From: Pseudaquabacterium terrae
GTDB taxonomy: Bacteria; Pseudomonadota; Gammaproteobacteria; Burkholderiales; Burkholderiaceae_C
Length of the DNA: 64,000 nt
Reading direction: 5' to 3'
NCBI RefSeq assembly: GCF_013266755.1
Contig: NZ_JABRWJ010000006.1
Span: forward strand, 248,001 to 312,000
Under the pieces are notes generated by a model. The model ran no database searches, was not told the DNA's origin, and worked only from the letters and a program-made list of their open reading frames with translations. The position numbers and the translations under genes were made by a program. Positions 34,353-43,214 of this stretch are shown here, in pieces; position 1 is the first letter of the stretch; the number at the start of each line of letters is the position of its first letter.

Positions 34353-35144
34353 ATGCATATTCGGTCTTGCGGCCTGGCCGCTGCCGCCATCGGCCTGGCG
34401 CTGCTCGCCGGCTGCGGCAAACAAGGCGTCGAGCTGGGCCAGGGCGGCTCGGTGGTCACCGGCTCGGGCGGCCCGCAGGGCGCGAGCAACGCGGCCAAGC
34501 AGCTCGTCAAGTGCGATGCGCCGGTGGCGGTCGTCTCGCTGGTCGAGAACCAGGGCGGCTACGTCGGCATCGGCCGCGGCGGCCTGCCCGAATCGCCGCT
34601 GCCGCTGGTGCGCGTGCTGATGCAGCAGAGCGGGTGCTTCCGCATCGTCGACCGCCACAGCGGCCTGAAGGCCACGGTGCGCGAGCAGGAGCTGAAGGAG
34701 CAGGGCATCCTGCGCGAGGACGGCAGCGTCAAGAAGGGCCGCGGCATCGTCGCGCAGTACAGCGTCGTGCCGAGCCTGACCTTCAGCGAGCAGGACGCCG
34801 GCCGCCAGCTCGGCGGCATCCTGGCGGCGATTCCGGTGCTCAACAAGTTCGCCGGCGCCGCCGAGCAGGTCAAGTTCAAGGAAGCGCAGGTCGTGCTGCT
34901 GCTGACCGACAACGAGACCACCGAACAACTCTCGTCGGCCACCGGCGCGGCGCGCAGCACCGATCTGGGGCTGGGCGGCATGATGGTCGGCGGCGGGGGT
35001 GGTGTCGGCGGACTCGGCTGGAGCAATACCAACGAGGCCAAGGTGATCTCCGCCGCCTTCCTCGATGCGCACAACCAGCTGGTGCAGCAGTTGCGCAGGC
35101 TGGCGGCCAAGCCGCTGCCCGAACCGGTGCGCACCAAGGGGTGA
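34353..35144 (+). CDS. Lipoprotein of the CsgG/HfaB-like type
   Basis: 263 residues from the ATG at 34353. The lipobox LLAGC puts the lipidated Cys at about residue 21. Segments such as RVLMQQSGCFRIVDRHSG and a long ILREDGSVKKGRGIVAQYSVVPSLTFSE core (in outline) resemble the nucleotide-binding-like fold of CsgG, the curli secretion channel, and of related peptidoglycan- or holdfast-linked lipoproteins. A Gly-rich loop (about 210-220) may be a membrane-spanning hairpin. No curlin or csgE/F gene is nearby, so a curli role is not supported. The family call is by pattern only. Confidence 0.65.
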   Translation: MHIRSCGLAAAAIGLALLAGCGKQGVELGQGGSVVTGSGGPQGASNAAKQLVKCDAPVAVVSLVENQGGYVGIGRGGLPESPLPLVRVLMQQSGCFRIVDRHSGLKATVREQELKEQGILREDGSVKKGRGIVAQYSVVPSLTFSEQDAGRQLGGILAAIPVLNKFAGAAEQVKFKEAQVVLLLTDNETTEQLSSATGAARSTDLGLGGMMVGGGGGVGGLGWSNTNEAKVISAAFLDAHNQLVQQLRRLAAKPLPEPVRTKG

Positions 35145-35475
35145 GACCCCCAAGACGCCTTCGGCGTCGCCCCCCGAGGGGGATTCAGCCGCCCGGGGGA
35201 CCCGGATCGGCTGAGCCGGCCCGCGCCGCCTGCGCGCACCCGCGACGCTAGTCCAGCCGCGGGCGAAGCTTTCGCGGTTTGACGGCCGCAAAAGCGGATT
35301 CATCGCGCCTTTCAGGGGGCCAGAAGCGTCGGTCAGCGACGCGCTTCTCCGCAACACTGCGCCGCGCAGCGTCACGGCAACAAGCCTTTACGCCGCGGAA
35401 GCCGGACGAAGCAGCGCGACAGGGGGTCGCGGCGCTCGGCCGGAGTTGCGCCACCCCTGACCGGACCAGACCTAC
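35145..35475 (+). other. 331-base intergenic region before the porin gene
   Basis: It begins with repeat copy 4 (35146-35200). After it there is a small CCGC-AAAA-GCGG hairpin near 35286-35297 but no convincing promoter pair. A short open frame at 35279-35479 has no protein-like features. Regulatory sites for the porin probably lie here but were not identified. Confidence 0.5.
35146..35200. repeat. Dispersed GC-rich hairpin repeat, copy 4
   Basis: CCCCCAAGACGCCTTCGGCG, TCGC and CCCCCGAGGGGG, nearly identical to the first half of copy 3, then a diverged GCCGCCCGGGGGACCCGG end. It begins directly after the stop of the CsgG-like gene. Confidence 0.8.
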
Positions 35476-36441
35476 ATGAAGAGAACCGCCATCCTCGGCC
35501 GCGCGATCGTCGCCGCCCTCGCCACGCTCGCCGGCGTCAGCGCCGTGCAGGCGCAGTCCAGCGTCACCGCCTACGGCCGCCTGAACCTGACCGTCGAACG
35601 GCAGAAGAATGCCGCCGGCGCCACTTCGACCGTGCTGCAGAACAACTCCTCGCGCATCGGCTTCAAGGGCACCGAGGACCTGGGCGGCGGCCTGAAGGCC
35701 GGCTTCCAGCTCGAACACGGCTTCGCCGCCGACACCGGCGTCGCCGCGGCGACCTTCTGGGGCCGCCAGAGCGAAGTGAACCTCGGCGGCAACTTCGGCA
35801 CCGTGCGCCTGGGCAACTTCACCAGCGAGGCGTACTACGCCACCGCTGACTACATCAGCAACCACAACCACGACACCGGCACGTCGTCGGACGCGTTCTA
35901 CGCCTACGTCGGCCGCAACGCGAACAAGATCGCCTACCGCTTGCCGTCGATGGGCGGCTTCACGCTCGAAGGCGCCGTGTCGCTGCACGAGAGCCAGGTC
36001 TCCGGCGGTCGGCCGCTGAAGAACAGCTTCGACCTCGCCGCCAACTACGACGCGGGTCCGTTGCACCTGGGCGCCGGCTACGAGAAGAACGACCAGCAGA
36101 ACCAGTTCGCCGTGCGCGTGTTCTACGAGCTGGGAGACTTCGGCCTCGGCGCCTACGTGCAGCGCGACGAGAACGGCTATGCCGCCGGCAACCGCACGAC
36201 GACGCGCCTGACGGCGATGTACACGCTCGGCGGCCTGACCGAGTTCCACCTGAACTGGGGCCATGCCGGCAACTACAGCAAGGTCGCCGGGGACAGCTCG
36301 GCCAACCAGGGCACGGTGGGCATCAACTACAAGCTGAGCAAGCGCACCAAGGTCTACGGCTTCTACACCAAGGTCGACGACAAGGGCCGGATCTACGGCG
36401 ACTTCAGCTCGCTGGCCGTCGGCCTGCGCCACAACTTCTGA
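35476..36441 (+). CDS. Gram-negative general porin (Burkholderiales type)
   Basis: 321 residues. A Sec signal peptide ends at about VQAQ (residue 27). The mature protein begins SSVTAYGRLNLTVE, the hallmark start of betaproteobacterial trimeric porins, followed by SRIGFKGTEDLGGGLKAGFQLE, alternating-polarity beta strands, and a C-terminal Phe (LRHNF) required for outer-membrane assembly. It is slightly short for the family (usually 340-390). It probably forms a diffusion channel. A solute-binding protein gene follows after 28 bases with no terminator between, so the two may supply one substrate uptake route. Confidence 0.92.
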   Translation: MKRTAILGRAIVAALATLAGVSAVQAQSSVTAYGRLNLTVERQKNAAGATSTVLQNNSSRIGFKGTEDLGGGLKAGFQLEHGFAADTGVAAATFWGRQSEVNLGGNFGTVRLGNFTSEAYYATADYISNHNHDTGTSSDAFYAYVGRNANKIAYRLPSMGGFTLEGAVSLHESQVSGGRPLKNSFDLAANYDAGPLHLGAGYEKNDQQNQFAVRVFYELGDFGLGAYVQRDENGYAAGNRTTTRLTAMYTLGGLTEFHLNWGHAGNYSKVAGDSSANQGTVGINYKLSKRTKVYGFYTKVDDKGRIYGDFSSLAVGLRHNF

Positions 36442-36469
36442 TCGCTGACGCGAACCCTCGGAGCAACGC

Positions 36470-37603
36470 ATGAAGAAACAGCACTTCGTCATTCATTCGA
36501 TCGCCGTCGCCGCACTGGCGATGATGGCCGCTCAGGCGCAGGCCCAGGACGTCGTCAAGATCGGCCACGTCGGCCCGGTCTCGGGCGCGCAGGCGCACTA
36601 CGGCAAGGACAACGAGAACGGCGTGCGCATGGCGATCGAGGATCTGAACGCCAAGGGCGTGACGATCGCCGGCAAGAAGGTCAAGCTGGAGCTGGTGGCT
36701 GAAGACGATGCCGCCGATCCGAAGCAGGGCACCGCCGCGGCGCAGAAGCTGTGCGACGCCAAGGTCGCCGGCGTGGTCGGCCACCTGAACTCGGGCACGA
36801 CGATTCCCGCGTCGACGGTCTACAACCAGTGCGGCCTGCCGCACATCACGCCCTCGGCGACCAACCCGAAGCTGACGCAGCAGGGCTACAAGACGACCTT
36901 CCGCCTGCTGGCCAACGACAACGCGCTCGGCGCCGGCCTGGCGCTGCACGCGTCGAACAACCTGAAGCTGAAGAAGATCGCGATCATCGACGACCGCACC
37001 GCCTACGGCCAGGGTGTCGCCGAGGTCTTCAAGAAGACGGCGACGGAAAAGGGCATCCAGATCGTCGACGAGCAGTTCACGACCGACAAGGCGACCGACT
37101 TCATGGCCATCCTGACGGCCATCAAGTCGAAGGCGCCGGACGGCATCTTCTACGGCGGCATGGACCCGCAAGCCGGTCCGATGCTGCGCCAGATGGAGCA
37201 GCTGGGTCTGGCGAACGTCAAGTTCTTCGGCGGTGACGGCATCTGCACGGCCAAGCTGGCCGAGCTGTCGGGCGGCGCCAAGACGCTGGGCAACGTGACC
37301 TGCGCCGAAGGCGGCGCCTCGCTGGACAAGATGCCCGGCGGCAAGGCCTGGAAGGACCGCTACGACAAGAAGTACCCGGGCCAGTTCCAGGTCTACTCGC
37401 CGTACACCTACGACGCGGTCCACGTGCTGGTCGATGCGATGCAGCGCGCCAACTCGACCGACCCGAAGGTCTACCTGGCGAAGCTGAAGGACGCCAGCTA
37501 CCAGGGCGTGACGACCAAGATCGGCTTCGAGGCCGATGGCGAGCTGAAGAATCCGGCGATGACGCTGTACACCTACAAGGACGGCAAGAAGCTGCCGCTG
37601 TGA
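36470..37603 (+). CDS. Periplasmic branched-chain-amino-acid-type ABC substrate-binding protein
   Basis: 377 residues with a signal peptide ending AQAQAQ (about residue 26). A LivK/Peripla_BP_6 protein: VVKIGHVGPVSGAQAHYGKD, DDAADPKQGTAAAQKLCD, GHLNSGTTIPAS, IIDDRTAYGQGVAEVFKK and VYSPYTYDAVHVLVDAM are family blocks. It binds Leu/Ile/Val or related amino acids in relatives. No permease or ATPase gene is adjacent, so it is an orphan that must work with a transporter elsewhere. A strong terminator follows at 37710. Confidence 0.93.
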   Translation: MKKQHFVIHSIAVAALAMMAAQAQAQDVVKIGHVGPVSGAQAHYGKDNENGVRMAIEDLNAKGVTIAGKKVKLELVAEDDAADPKQGTAAAQKLCDAKVAGVVGHLNSGTTIPASTVYNQCGLPHITPSATNPKLTQQGYKTTFRLLANDNALGAGLALHASNNLKLKKIAIIDDRTAYGQGVAEVFKKTATEKGIQIVDEQFTTDKATDFMAILTAIKSKAPDGIFYGGMDPQAGPMLRQMEQLGLANVKFFGGDGICTAKLAELSGGAKTLGNVTCAEGGASLDKMPGGKAWKDRYDKKYPGQFQVYSPYTYDAVHVLVDAMQRANSTDPKVYLAKLKDASYQGVTTKIGFEADGELKNPAMTLYTYKDGKKLPL

Positions 37604-37709
37604 TGCCCGGCTGCGTGGCCGCGCGACCGGGAATCGCGTGGCCGCTTCAGGCAGCCGCAGCACGGCATCTCCAAGGTTGATCGACGGGCCCCTCCAGGGG
37701 CGAGCTTCA

Positions 37710-37739
37710 GGGGCGACTGGCAACGGTCGCCCCTTTTTT
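37710..37739 (+). terminator. Intrinsic terminator of the porin/binding-protein unit
   Basis: GGGGCGAC (37710-37717), an 8-base loop, and GTCGCCCC (37726-37733) form a perfect 8-pair stem followed by six T residues. It lies 107 bases after the binding-protein stop. Confidence 0.9.
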
Positions 37740-37770
37740 CGTCCTGGCTGGGCACAATCGCCGGATGCCG

Positions 37771-37866
37771 GCCCCCCAGCGCACTTCGTTCGCGGCCCCC
37801 AGGGATCCGAAGGATCCTGCGGGATCCTTGGGGCGCATTGCCCTTCGGGCGGCCGGGCGGGCAATG
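37771..37866. repeat. Dispersed GC-rich hairpin repeat, copy 5, with internal GGATCC expansion
   Basis: It carries GCCCCCCAGCGCACTTCGTT, CGCGGCCCCC and the GCCCTTCGGGCGGCCGGGCGGGC end as in copy 1. Where other copies have the CCCCCGAGGGG palindrome, this one has a longer segment with three GGATCC-like units (GGATCCGAAGGATCCTGCGGG). It ends 17 bases before the oxyR start. Confidence 0.8.
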
Positions 37867-37883
37867 ACCCTTCCTCCGCACCG

Positions 37884-38807
37884 ATGACGCTCACCGAGCT
37901 GCGCTACATCGTCGCCGTCGCCCGCGAAAGGCACTTCGGCCGCGCCGCCGAGGCCTGCTTCGTCTCGCAGCCGACCTTGTCGGTGGCGATCAAGAAGCTC
38001 GAGGAAGAGCTCGACCTGAAGCTCTTCGAGCGCGGCGCCAGCGAGGTCAGCGTGACGCCGCTGGGCGAAGCGATCGTGCGCCAGGCGCAATCGGTGCTCG
38101 AGCAGGCCGCGGCGATCAAGGAGATCGCCAAGCGCGGCAAGGACCCGCTGAACGGCGCGCTGCGCTTAGGCATCATCTACACGATCGGCCCCTACCTGCT
38201 GCCCGAGCTGGTCAAGCACGCGATCGAGAAGACGCCGCAGATGCCGCTGATGCTGCAGGAGAACTTCACCGTCAAGCTGCTCGACATGCTGCGCACCGGC
38301 GAGCTCGACTGCGCGATCATGGCCGAGCCTTTCCCGGACACCGGCCTGGCGATCGCGCCGCTGTACGACGAACCCTTCGTCGTCGCCGTGCCGATCCGGC
38401 ATGCGCTCGCGCAGCGCCAGCGCATCAGCGCCGACGAGCTGAAGAAGGAGACGATGCTGCTGCTCGGCACCGGCCACTGCTTCCGCGACCACGTGCTCGA
38501 GGTGTGCCCGGAGTTCGCCCGTTTTTCCAGCGACGCCGAAGGCATCCGCAAGAGCTTCGAGGGCTCGTCGCTGGAGACCATCAAGCACATGGTCGCCTCG
38601 GGCATGGGCGTGACGGTGGTGCCGCAGCTGAGCATGCCGCGCGATCCGCAGCCGCACGTGGCCTACATCCCGTTCGAGGAACCGGTGCCGACGCGCCGCG
38701 TCGTGCTGGCCTGGCGCCGCAGCTTCACGCGCTACGAGGCCATCGCCGCCTTGCGCAATGCGGTGTATGCCTGCGAGCTGAAGGGCGCGCAGCGGCTGAC
38801 GCCCTGA
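37884..38807 (+). CDS. oxyR: OxyR, hydrogen-peroxide-sensing LysR regulator
   Basis: 307 residues from the ATG at 37884. N-terminal LysR helix-turn-helix (MTLTELRYIVAVARERHFGR, then AAEACFVSQPTLS). The regulatory domain contains GHCFRDHVLEVC, whose cysteines fall at residues 199 and 208, exactly the redox-active pair of E. coli OxyR. Peroxide would form the disulfide and switch on defence genes. dps, a standard OxyR target, follows 51 bases downstream on the same strand. The frame is open to 37638, but the extra segment is the repeat and terminator and is not coding. Confidence 0.95.
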   Translation: MTLTELRYIVAVARERHFGRAAEACFVSQPTLSVAIKKLEEELDLKLFERGASEVSVTPLGEAIVRQAQSVLEQAAAIKEIAKRGKDPLNGALRLGIIYTIGPYLLPELVKHAIEKTPQMPLMLQENFTVKLLDMLRTGELDCAIMAEPFPDTGLAIAPLYDEPFVVAVPIRHALAQRQRISADELKKETMLLLGTGHCFRDHVLEVCPEFARFSSDAEGIRKSFEGSSLETIKHMVASGMGVTVVPQLSMPRDPQPHVAYIPFEEPVPTRRVVLAWRRSFTRYEAIAALRNAVYACELKGAQRLTP

Positions 38808-38858
38808 GCGGCTCGAGGCCGCGCTAGAGTCGCCCGATACCGTTCAAGGAGGCTCCCC

Positions 38859-39356
38859 ATGCCCGAGATCAGGAACCAAGGCCTGTCGATCAACATCGGC
38901 ATCAGCGCGGAGGACCGCAGCGCGATCGCCGGCGGGCTGTCGCGGCTGCTGGCCGACACCTACACGCTGTACCTGACGACGCACAACTTCCACTGGAACG
39001 TCACCGGGCCGATGTTCAACACGCTGCACGCGATGTTCATGGCCCAGTACACCGAGCTGTGGAACGCGGTCGATCCGATCGCCGAACGCATCCGCTCGCT
39101 CGGCCACCCTGCGCCCGGCTCGTATGCGCAGTTCGGCGCGCTGGCGTCGATCAAGGACGCGCCGGCGGCGCCGCCGAAGGCGCTCGAGATGGTGCGCATC
39201 CTCGTCGAAGGCCACGAGTCGGTGGCACGTACCGCGCGCAGCATCTTCCCGCTGGTCGACAAGGCCGGCGACGAGCCGACCGCCGACCTGCTGACGCAGC
39301 GCCTGACGGTGCACGAGCAGACGGCGTGGATGCTGCGCTCGCTGCTGGAAGAGTAG
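38859..39356 (+). CDS. dps: Dps, ferritin-like DNA-protecting protein
   Basis: 165 residues, starting after a strong AAGGAGG. Dps dodecamers oxidise Fe(II) with peroxide and coat DNA. Seen: the ferroxidase-site block [22 protein letters not shown] with its His residues, [20 protein letters not shown] with the Asp/Glu ligands, and [14 protein letters not shown] at the C-terminus. Length and layout are typical. Its position after oxyR suggests induction by peroxide, though no OxyR operator was picked out by eye. Confidence 0.95.
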   Translation: MPEIRNQGLSINIGISAEDRSAIAGGLSRLLADTYTLYLTTHNFHWNVTGPMFNTLHAMFMAQYTELWNAVDPIAERIRSLGHPAPGSYAQFGALASIKDAPAAPPKALEMVRILVEGHESVARTARSIFPLVDKAGDEPTADLLTQRLTVHEQTAWMLRSLLEE

Positions 39357-39371
39357 CTCTCAAAGCACGCG

Positions 39372-42152
39372 TCAGGCCGCCAGCTCGGCCGGCGCGCGCA
39401 GCGCCGGGTGCTGCAGCAGCTGGCGCACGAACAGCGTCGCGTCGCTGGCCTTGGCCAGCACCAACTCGGCGCCGGCGTCGCGCAGCGCCTGCACGTCGGC
39501 ATCGTGCAGCTCGGCCGACATCACCACCAGCGTCGGCAGCGCGCCCTCGCCGGCGGCCCGGCGTGCCGCGGCGATCACCCGCGCCGCGCCGCCGTCGACC
39601 AGGTGCAGGTCGGTCAGCACGACATCGAAGGCCTCGCGCGCGAGTGCCGCCTCGGCGCCGGCCACCGAGCCGGCGACGACCACCGGGCAGCCCTCGGCGG
39701 CGAGCGCATGCTCGATGAGCATCGCGTAGACCTCGGCGTCCTCGACCAGCAGCACGCGGCGCGGCGGCGCGGGTTTGGCCCGAGCCGCCGGCTCGGGCTC
39801 GGCTTCGAACTCGGCGGTCCAGCGCAGCGCGATCGCCAGCCCCTCGCCGCGGCGGCTGTCCAGCGTCAGCTCGCCGCCCATCAGCTGCGCGATGTCGCGG
39901 CACAGCGCCAGCCCGAGGCCGGTGCGCGCGCCCGCGGCGGTGCTGTCGCCGGCGACGAAGAAGGGTTCGAACAGGTGCGCCTGGTCCTCCGGCGCGACGC
40001 CCGGGCCCTGGTCGCGCACGACGATCTCGACCCGGCAGCGCGGCTGCGTGCCCGGCTCGACCTCGCAGCGCGACTCGATGGCGATCTCGCCGCGCTCGCA
40101 GTACTTGATCGCGTTGGCGACCAGGTTGCGGATGACCTGCTGCACGCGCATCGCGTCGATGCGCAGCAGCGGGTCCCAGGCGCCGGGCCGGTAACGCAGC
40201 GTCAGCTGGCGTGCTTGCGCCGCCGGCCCCATCTCGAGCGCGACGCTGCGCAGCACCGGATCGAGGTGCGCCGACTCCAGGTGCAGTGACAGCCGGCCGG
40301 CCTCGAGCCGGTCGCGGTCGAGCAGGTTGTTCAGCAGCGTCAGCGTCGAGCGCGCCGATTCGCGCAGCCCGGCGGCGATGCTCGGCTGGTTGCCCTGCGT
40401 GTGGCGCAGCAGCTCGGTGCCGGCGATCACCGAGTGCAGTGAGTTGCGCACCTCGTGCGCGAGGAAGGTGACGAAGCGCGCGCTGGTCTGGCTGGCGCGT
40501 TCGGCGTGCTGCTGCGCGGCCTGGCGCCGGCGCACCTCGCGCTTCAGGCGCCGGCTGTGCGCCCACCACAGCGCCAGCAGCCCGGCCAGCACGCCACCGA
40601 CCCACGGCGCCCAGCGCCGCACCGCCTCGCGCTGCACGGCCGCGGGCGTTGGCGCGTTGAGCCAGCGCGTCTTCAGCTCCGGCAGGTCGGCGCTGGCGCT
40701 GGCGTCGAGCGCCCGCTGGGCCAGCGCGGCCAGCGCGCCGTGGCGCGCGGCCAGCGCCAGGCTGTGCTGCACGCGCAGCTCGGGCACCGCGCCCATCAGC
40801 TGCACCGTCGCGCGCGGCCGCTCGGCCAGCAGCGTCGCGGCGCCGATCACGTCGGCCAGCGTCGCATCGGCGCGGCCTTGTTCGACGGCGTCGACGCAGT
40901 CGGCCAGTTGCAGGCAGGCCACGACGTCGATCGCCGGGTAGCGCGAGTCGACCCAGGTGCGCCCGGCATGCCCGGCCGGCAGCGCCAGGCGCCGGCCGCG
41001 CAGCTGGCCGAGGTCGAGCAGCACCGCGTCGCGCCGGCCGATGATCGTCACCGGCTGCTCCATGTACGGCCCGATGAAGCGCAGCTGGCCGTCGTACTGC
41101 GCGCTCTCTTCGGCACCGATCACCCAGTCGACTTCGCCGCGTGCCAGCAGCCCGGCCAGGTCCTCCAGGCGCACGACCCGCCAGGCGCGCGGCTGCAAGC
41201 CCAGCCGCTGCAGCACCGCGCGCAGCATGTCGATCGTCAGCCCGCTCGGTTCGCTCCCGGGCGTCACGTCGATGAACGGCCGGTGCCCGCCGACGACGGC
41301 GATCACCGGCGCCGGCAGCGCCGCCAGCGCGCTGCGGTCGCGCTCGTCGAGCACGAACGTGGCGCCGCGCTCGGCCAGCGGCAAGGTCGCGCTCCAACGC
41401 CGCACCAGCGCCTCGACCGCGCCCGGCGCCAGCGCGACGATCTCCTGCGACAGCCGTTGCGCCAGCGCCTGGCGCGACGCCGGCAGCGCCAGGTGCAGCG
41501 CGCCGGTCGGCAGCTCGAGCGTGCGCGCGACATGCAGGCCCTTGAGCTGCTCGTGCTCGATCAGCTCCAGCACCACCGGCAGCGCCTCGAAGGCGACGTC
41601 GGCGCGGCCCGAGGCCACGTCGCGCAGGCTCTGGCGCACCGTGTCGACGACCGCGCGCGTGGCCAGCGGGAACAGCTGGTCCGCCTCGACCTCGCTCGGG
41701 TAGCCGTTGACCACCGCGACGATGCGGCCCGCGAGGTCCGGCGTCAGCGCGCCCGAGGGCGCATCGCGCCGGGTCACCAGCGCCTGGCGTACCCGCCAAT
41801 AGGCTGTTGTGAAGGCCAGGTCCTGCTCGCGCGTGGCATTGCGGCGCACGGCGCTGGCCAGGTCGATGCGGCCGGCCAGCAGGTCGGCCTCCAGGCTGCG
41901 CCAGCTGGTGTAGCGCACCGGGCGCAGCTGCAGGTTGAGTCGCCCGGCGAGCACCTGCACCAGCGCGAGATCGGCACCACCGGGCTCGCCGCCCTCGGGC
42001 CAGACCTGGAACGGCGGCAACTCGGCGAGCAACCCGTAGCGCAGCGTTTCGACCTGGGCCGACGCCAGCGCGGCGCTGAAGGCGAGCAGGCACGCCGCCA
42101 GCCAGCGCGCTGCGGCCGCGCCGGCATGCCGTCCCCGGAAGCAGTGGGTCAA
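39372..42152 (-). CDS. BvgS/EvgS-like hybrid sensor histidine kinase with two periplasmic solute-binding domains
   Basis: 926 residues. Signal segment to about residue 33; two tandem SBP_bac_3-type periplasmic domains (about 35-255 and 280-500); one transmembrane helix (about 530-547); HisKA with the H-box FLAHEVRNSLHSV; HATPase with N-box NLVANAIKY, DQGPGVAPED and GLGLALCRDIA; and a C-terminal receiver with VLLVEDAE and the phosphoacceptor Asp in VLTDLHLVDGG. There is no HPt domain, unlike BvgS. No cognate response regulator is adjacent. The Venus-flytrap pair suggests it senses a small molecule. It lies about 5 kb from the T3SS locus, but a link is only a guess. Confidence 0.9.
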   Translation of the reverse strand: MTHCFRGRHAGAAAARWLAACLLAFSAALASAQVETLRYGLLAELPPFQVWPEGGEPGGADLALVQVLAGRLNLQLRPVRYTSWRSLEADLLAGRIDLASAVRRNATREQDLAFTTAYWRVRQALVTRRDAPSGALTPDLAGRIVAVVNGYPSEVEADQLFPLATRAVVDTVRQSLRDVASGRADVAFEALPVVLELIEHEQLKGLHVARTLELPTGALHLALPASRQALAQRLSQEIVALAPGAVEALVRRWSATLPLAERGATFVLDERDRSALAALPAPVIAVVGGHRPFIDVTPGSEPSGLTIDMLRAVLQRLGLQPRAWRVVRLEDLAGLLARGEVDWVIGAEESAQYDGQLRFIGPYMEQPVTIIGRRDAVLLDLGQLRGRRLALPAGHAGRTWVDSRYPAIDVVACLQLADCVDAVEQGRADATLADVIGAATLLAERPRATVQLMGAVPELRVQHSLALAARHGALAALAQRALDASASADLPELKTRWLNAPTPAAVQREAVRRWAPWVGGVLAGLLALWWAHSRRLKREVRRRQAAQQHAERASQTSARFVTFLAHEVRNSLHSVIAGTELLRHTQGNQPSIAAGLRESARSTLTLLNNLLDRDRLEAGRLSLHLESAHLDPVLRSVALEMGPAAQARQLTLRYRPGAWDPLLRIDAMRVQQVIRNLVANAIKYCERGEIAIESRCEVEPGTQPRCRVEIVVRDQGPGVAPEDQAHLFEPFFVAGDSTAAGARTGLGLALCRDIAQLMGGELTLDSRRGEGLAIALRWTAEFEAEPEPAARAKPAPPRRVLLVEDAEVYAMLIEHALAAEGCPVVVAGSVAGAEAALAREAFDVVLTDLHLVDGGAARVIAAARRAAGEGALPTLVVMSAELHDADVQALRDAGAELVLAKASDATLFVRQLLQHPALRAPAELAA

Positions 42153-42239
42153 GGCTCGCTCCGTCGTCGCCGACGACTATCCCGCGCCGGGTGGGCCGTC
42201 GTCAACGCCCGAAGGCGGTGCGGCGGCCCGTCGCAGGCC

Positions 42240-43136
42240 TCAGTCCGCCCCCTGGGCCGCAGTGCTCAGCCAGTCGACAAACGCCGCCGCCAGCGGGTCG
42301 GCCGCCTTGTGCGGGCCGACGAACACGCTATAGCCGCGCCGGCCGCTTTCCGCGTGGCGATGCGCGAGCACGAGCTCGCCGTTCGCCAGCTCGCGCTGCA
42401 CCGCGTACTGCGGCACCAGGCCGACGCCCAGATCGGCGCGCACCGCCTCGATCAGCATCGAGAACAGGTCGAACCGGTGGCCGCTCACGATGCTCGTTGG
42501 CACGCGCTCGATGCCCGCGCCGGCGAACCAGCCCTCCCAGGCGCCGAGGCGCGAGCTCAGCTGCAGCAGGCTGGCCTGGCGGAAGTCGCCGCGCGTGAAC
42601 GCTGCGCGCTGGCGCGACTGCGGCGCGCAGACGACGACGCAGGTCTCGCGCAGCAGCGTGCGGACCTGCGCGCCGGGCCACGGCGCATCGTCGTACTGCA
42701 CGGCGACGTCGAACGGCGGTTCGTCGAGCGCGATGTGGGTCGGGAAGACCTGCAGGTGCATCGTGCACGAGGGGTGCTGCAGCGCGAAGGCCGGCAGCCG
42801 CGGCAGCAGCCAGCGTTCGCCGAACACCGGCAGCGCGCCGATCAGCAGGTGCGCGCCGCCCGGGCGGCGCGCCATCGCTTCGAGCGTGTGGTTCTCCAGC
42901 CGCAGCAGGTCGGCCGCCACCTGCGCGTGGTAGCGCTTGCCGGCCTCCGTCAGCACCGAGCCGCGCGCACCGCGCTGCACCAGCCGCACGCCGAGCTGGT
43001 CTTCGAGCAGGCGCAGCTGCTGGCTGATGGCGCCGTGCGTCAGGCACAGCTCGTCGGCGGCCTTGCCGACGGATTGATGGCGCGCGACGGCGTCGAACGC
43101 GAGCAGGGCGCGGGTGGTGGGGATATGGCGGCGCAT
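42240..43136 (-). CDS. LysR-family transcriptional regulator, GcvA/AmpR-like
   Basis: 298 residues. The N-terminal helix-turn-helix reads TTRALLAFDAVARHQSVGKAADELCLTHGAISQQ (in outline), the GcvA-type pattern with LTHGAIS in place of the commoner VTPSALS. The rest is a LysR substrate-binding domain with PPFDVAVQYDD and RETCVVVCAP. Targets are unknown; the divergent M20 peptidase gene, 78 bases away, is the obvious candidate since LysR regulators often control the adjacent divergent gene. Start chosen as the first ATG. Confidence 0.9.
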   Translation of the reverse strand: MRRHIPTTRALLAFDAVARHQSVGKAADELCLTHGAISQQLRLLEDQLGVRLVQRGARGSVLTEAGKRYHAQVAADLLRLENHTLEAMARRPGGAHLLIGALPVFGERWLLPRLPAFALQHPSCTMHLQVFPTHIALDEPPFDVAVQYDDAPWPGAQVRTLLRETCVVVCAPQSRQRAAFTRGDFRQASLLQLSSRLGAWEGWFAGAGIERVPTSIVSGHRFDLFSMLIEAVRADLGVGLVPQYAVQRELANGELVLAHRHAESGRRGYSVFVGPHKAADPLAAAFVDWLSTAAQGAD

Positions 43137-43214
43137 GCCCCGATGTTAGAAAAACTGCGGGCTCCCGAAATCAATGCGCAGCGCGGTGGCGGGAACTGCC
43201 GCACGATACCGGCC

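Noticed and set aside
34326-35375. Minus-strand frame opposite the CsgG-like lipoprotein
   Set aside because: The plus strand has a lipoprotein signal and a coherent fold pattern; the minus-strand frame has neither.
35279-35479. Short open frame before the porin gene
   Set aside because: Starts with TTG, has no ribosome-binding site and its sequence is Arg/Ala-rich without features; it overlaps the porin start.
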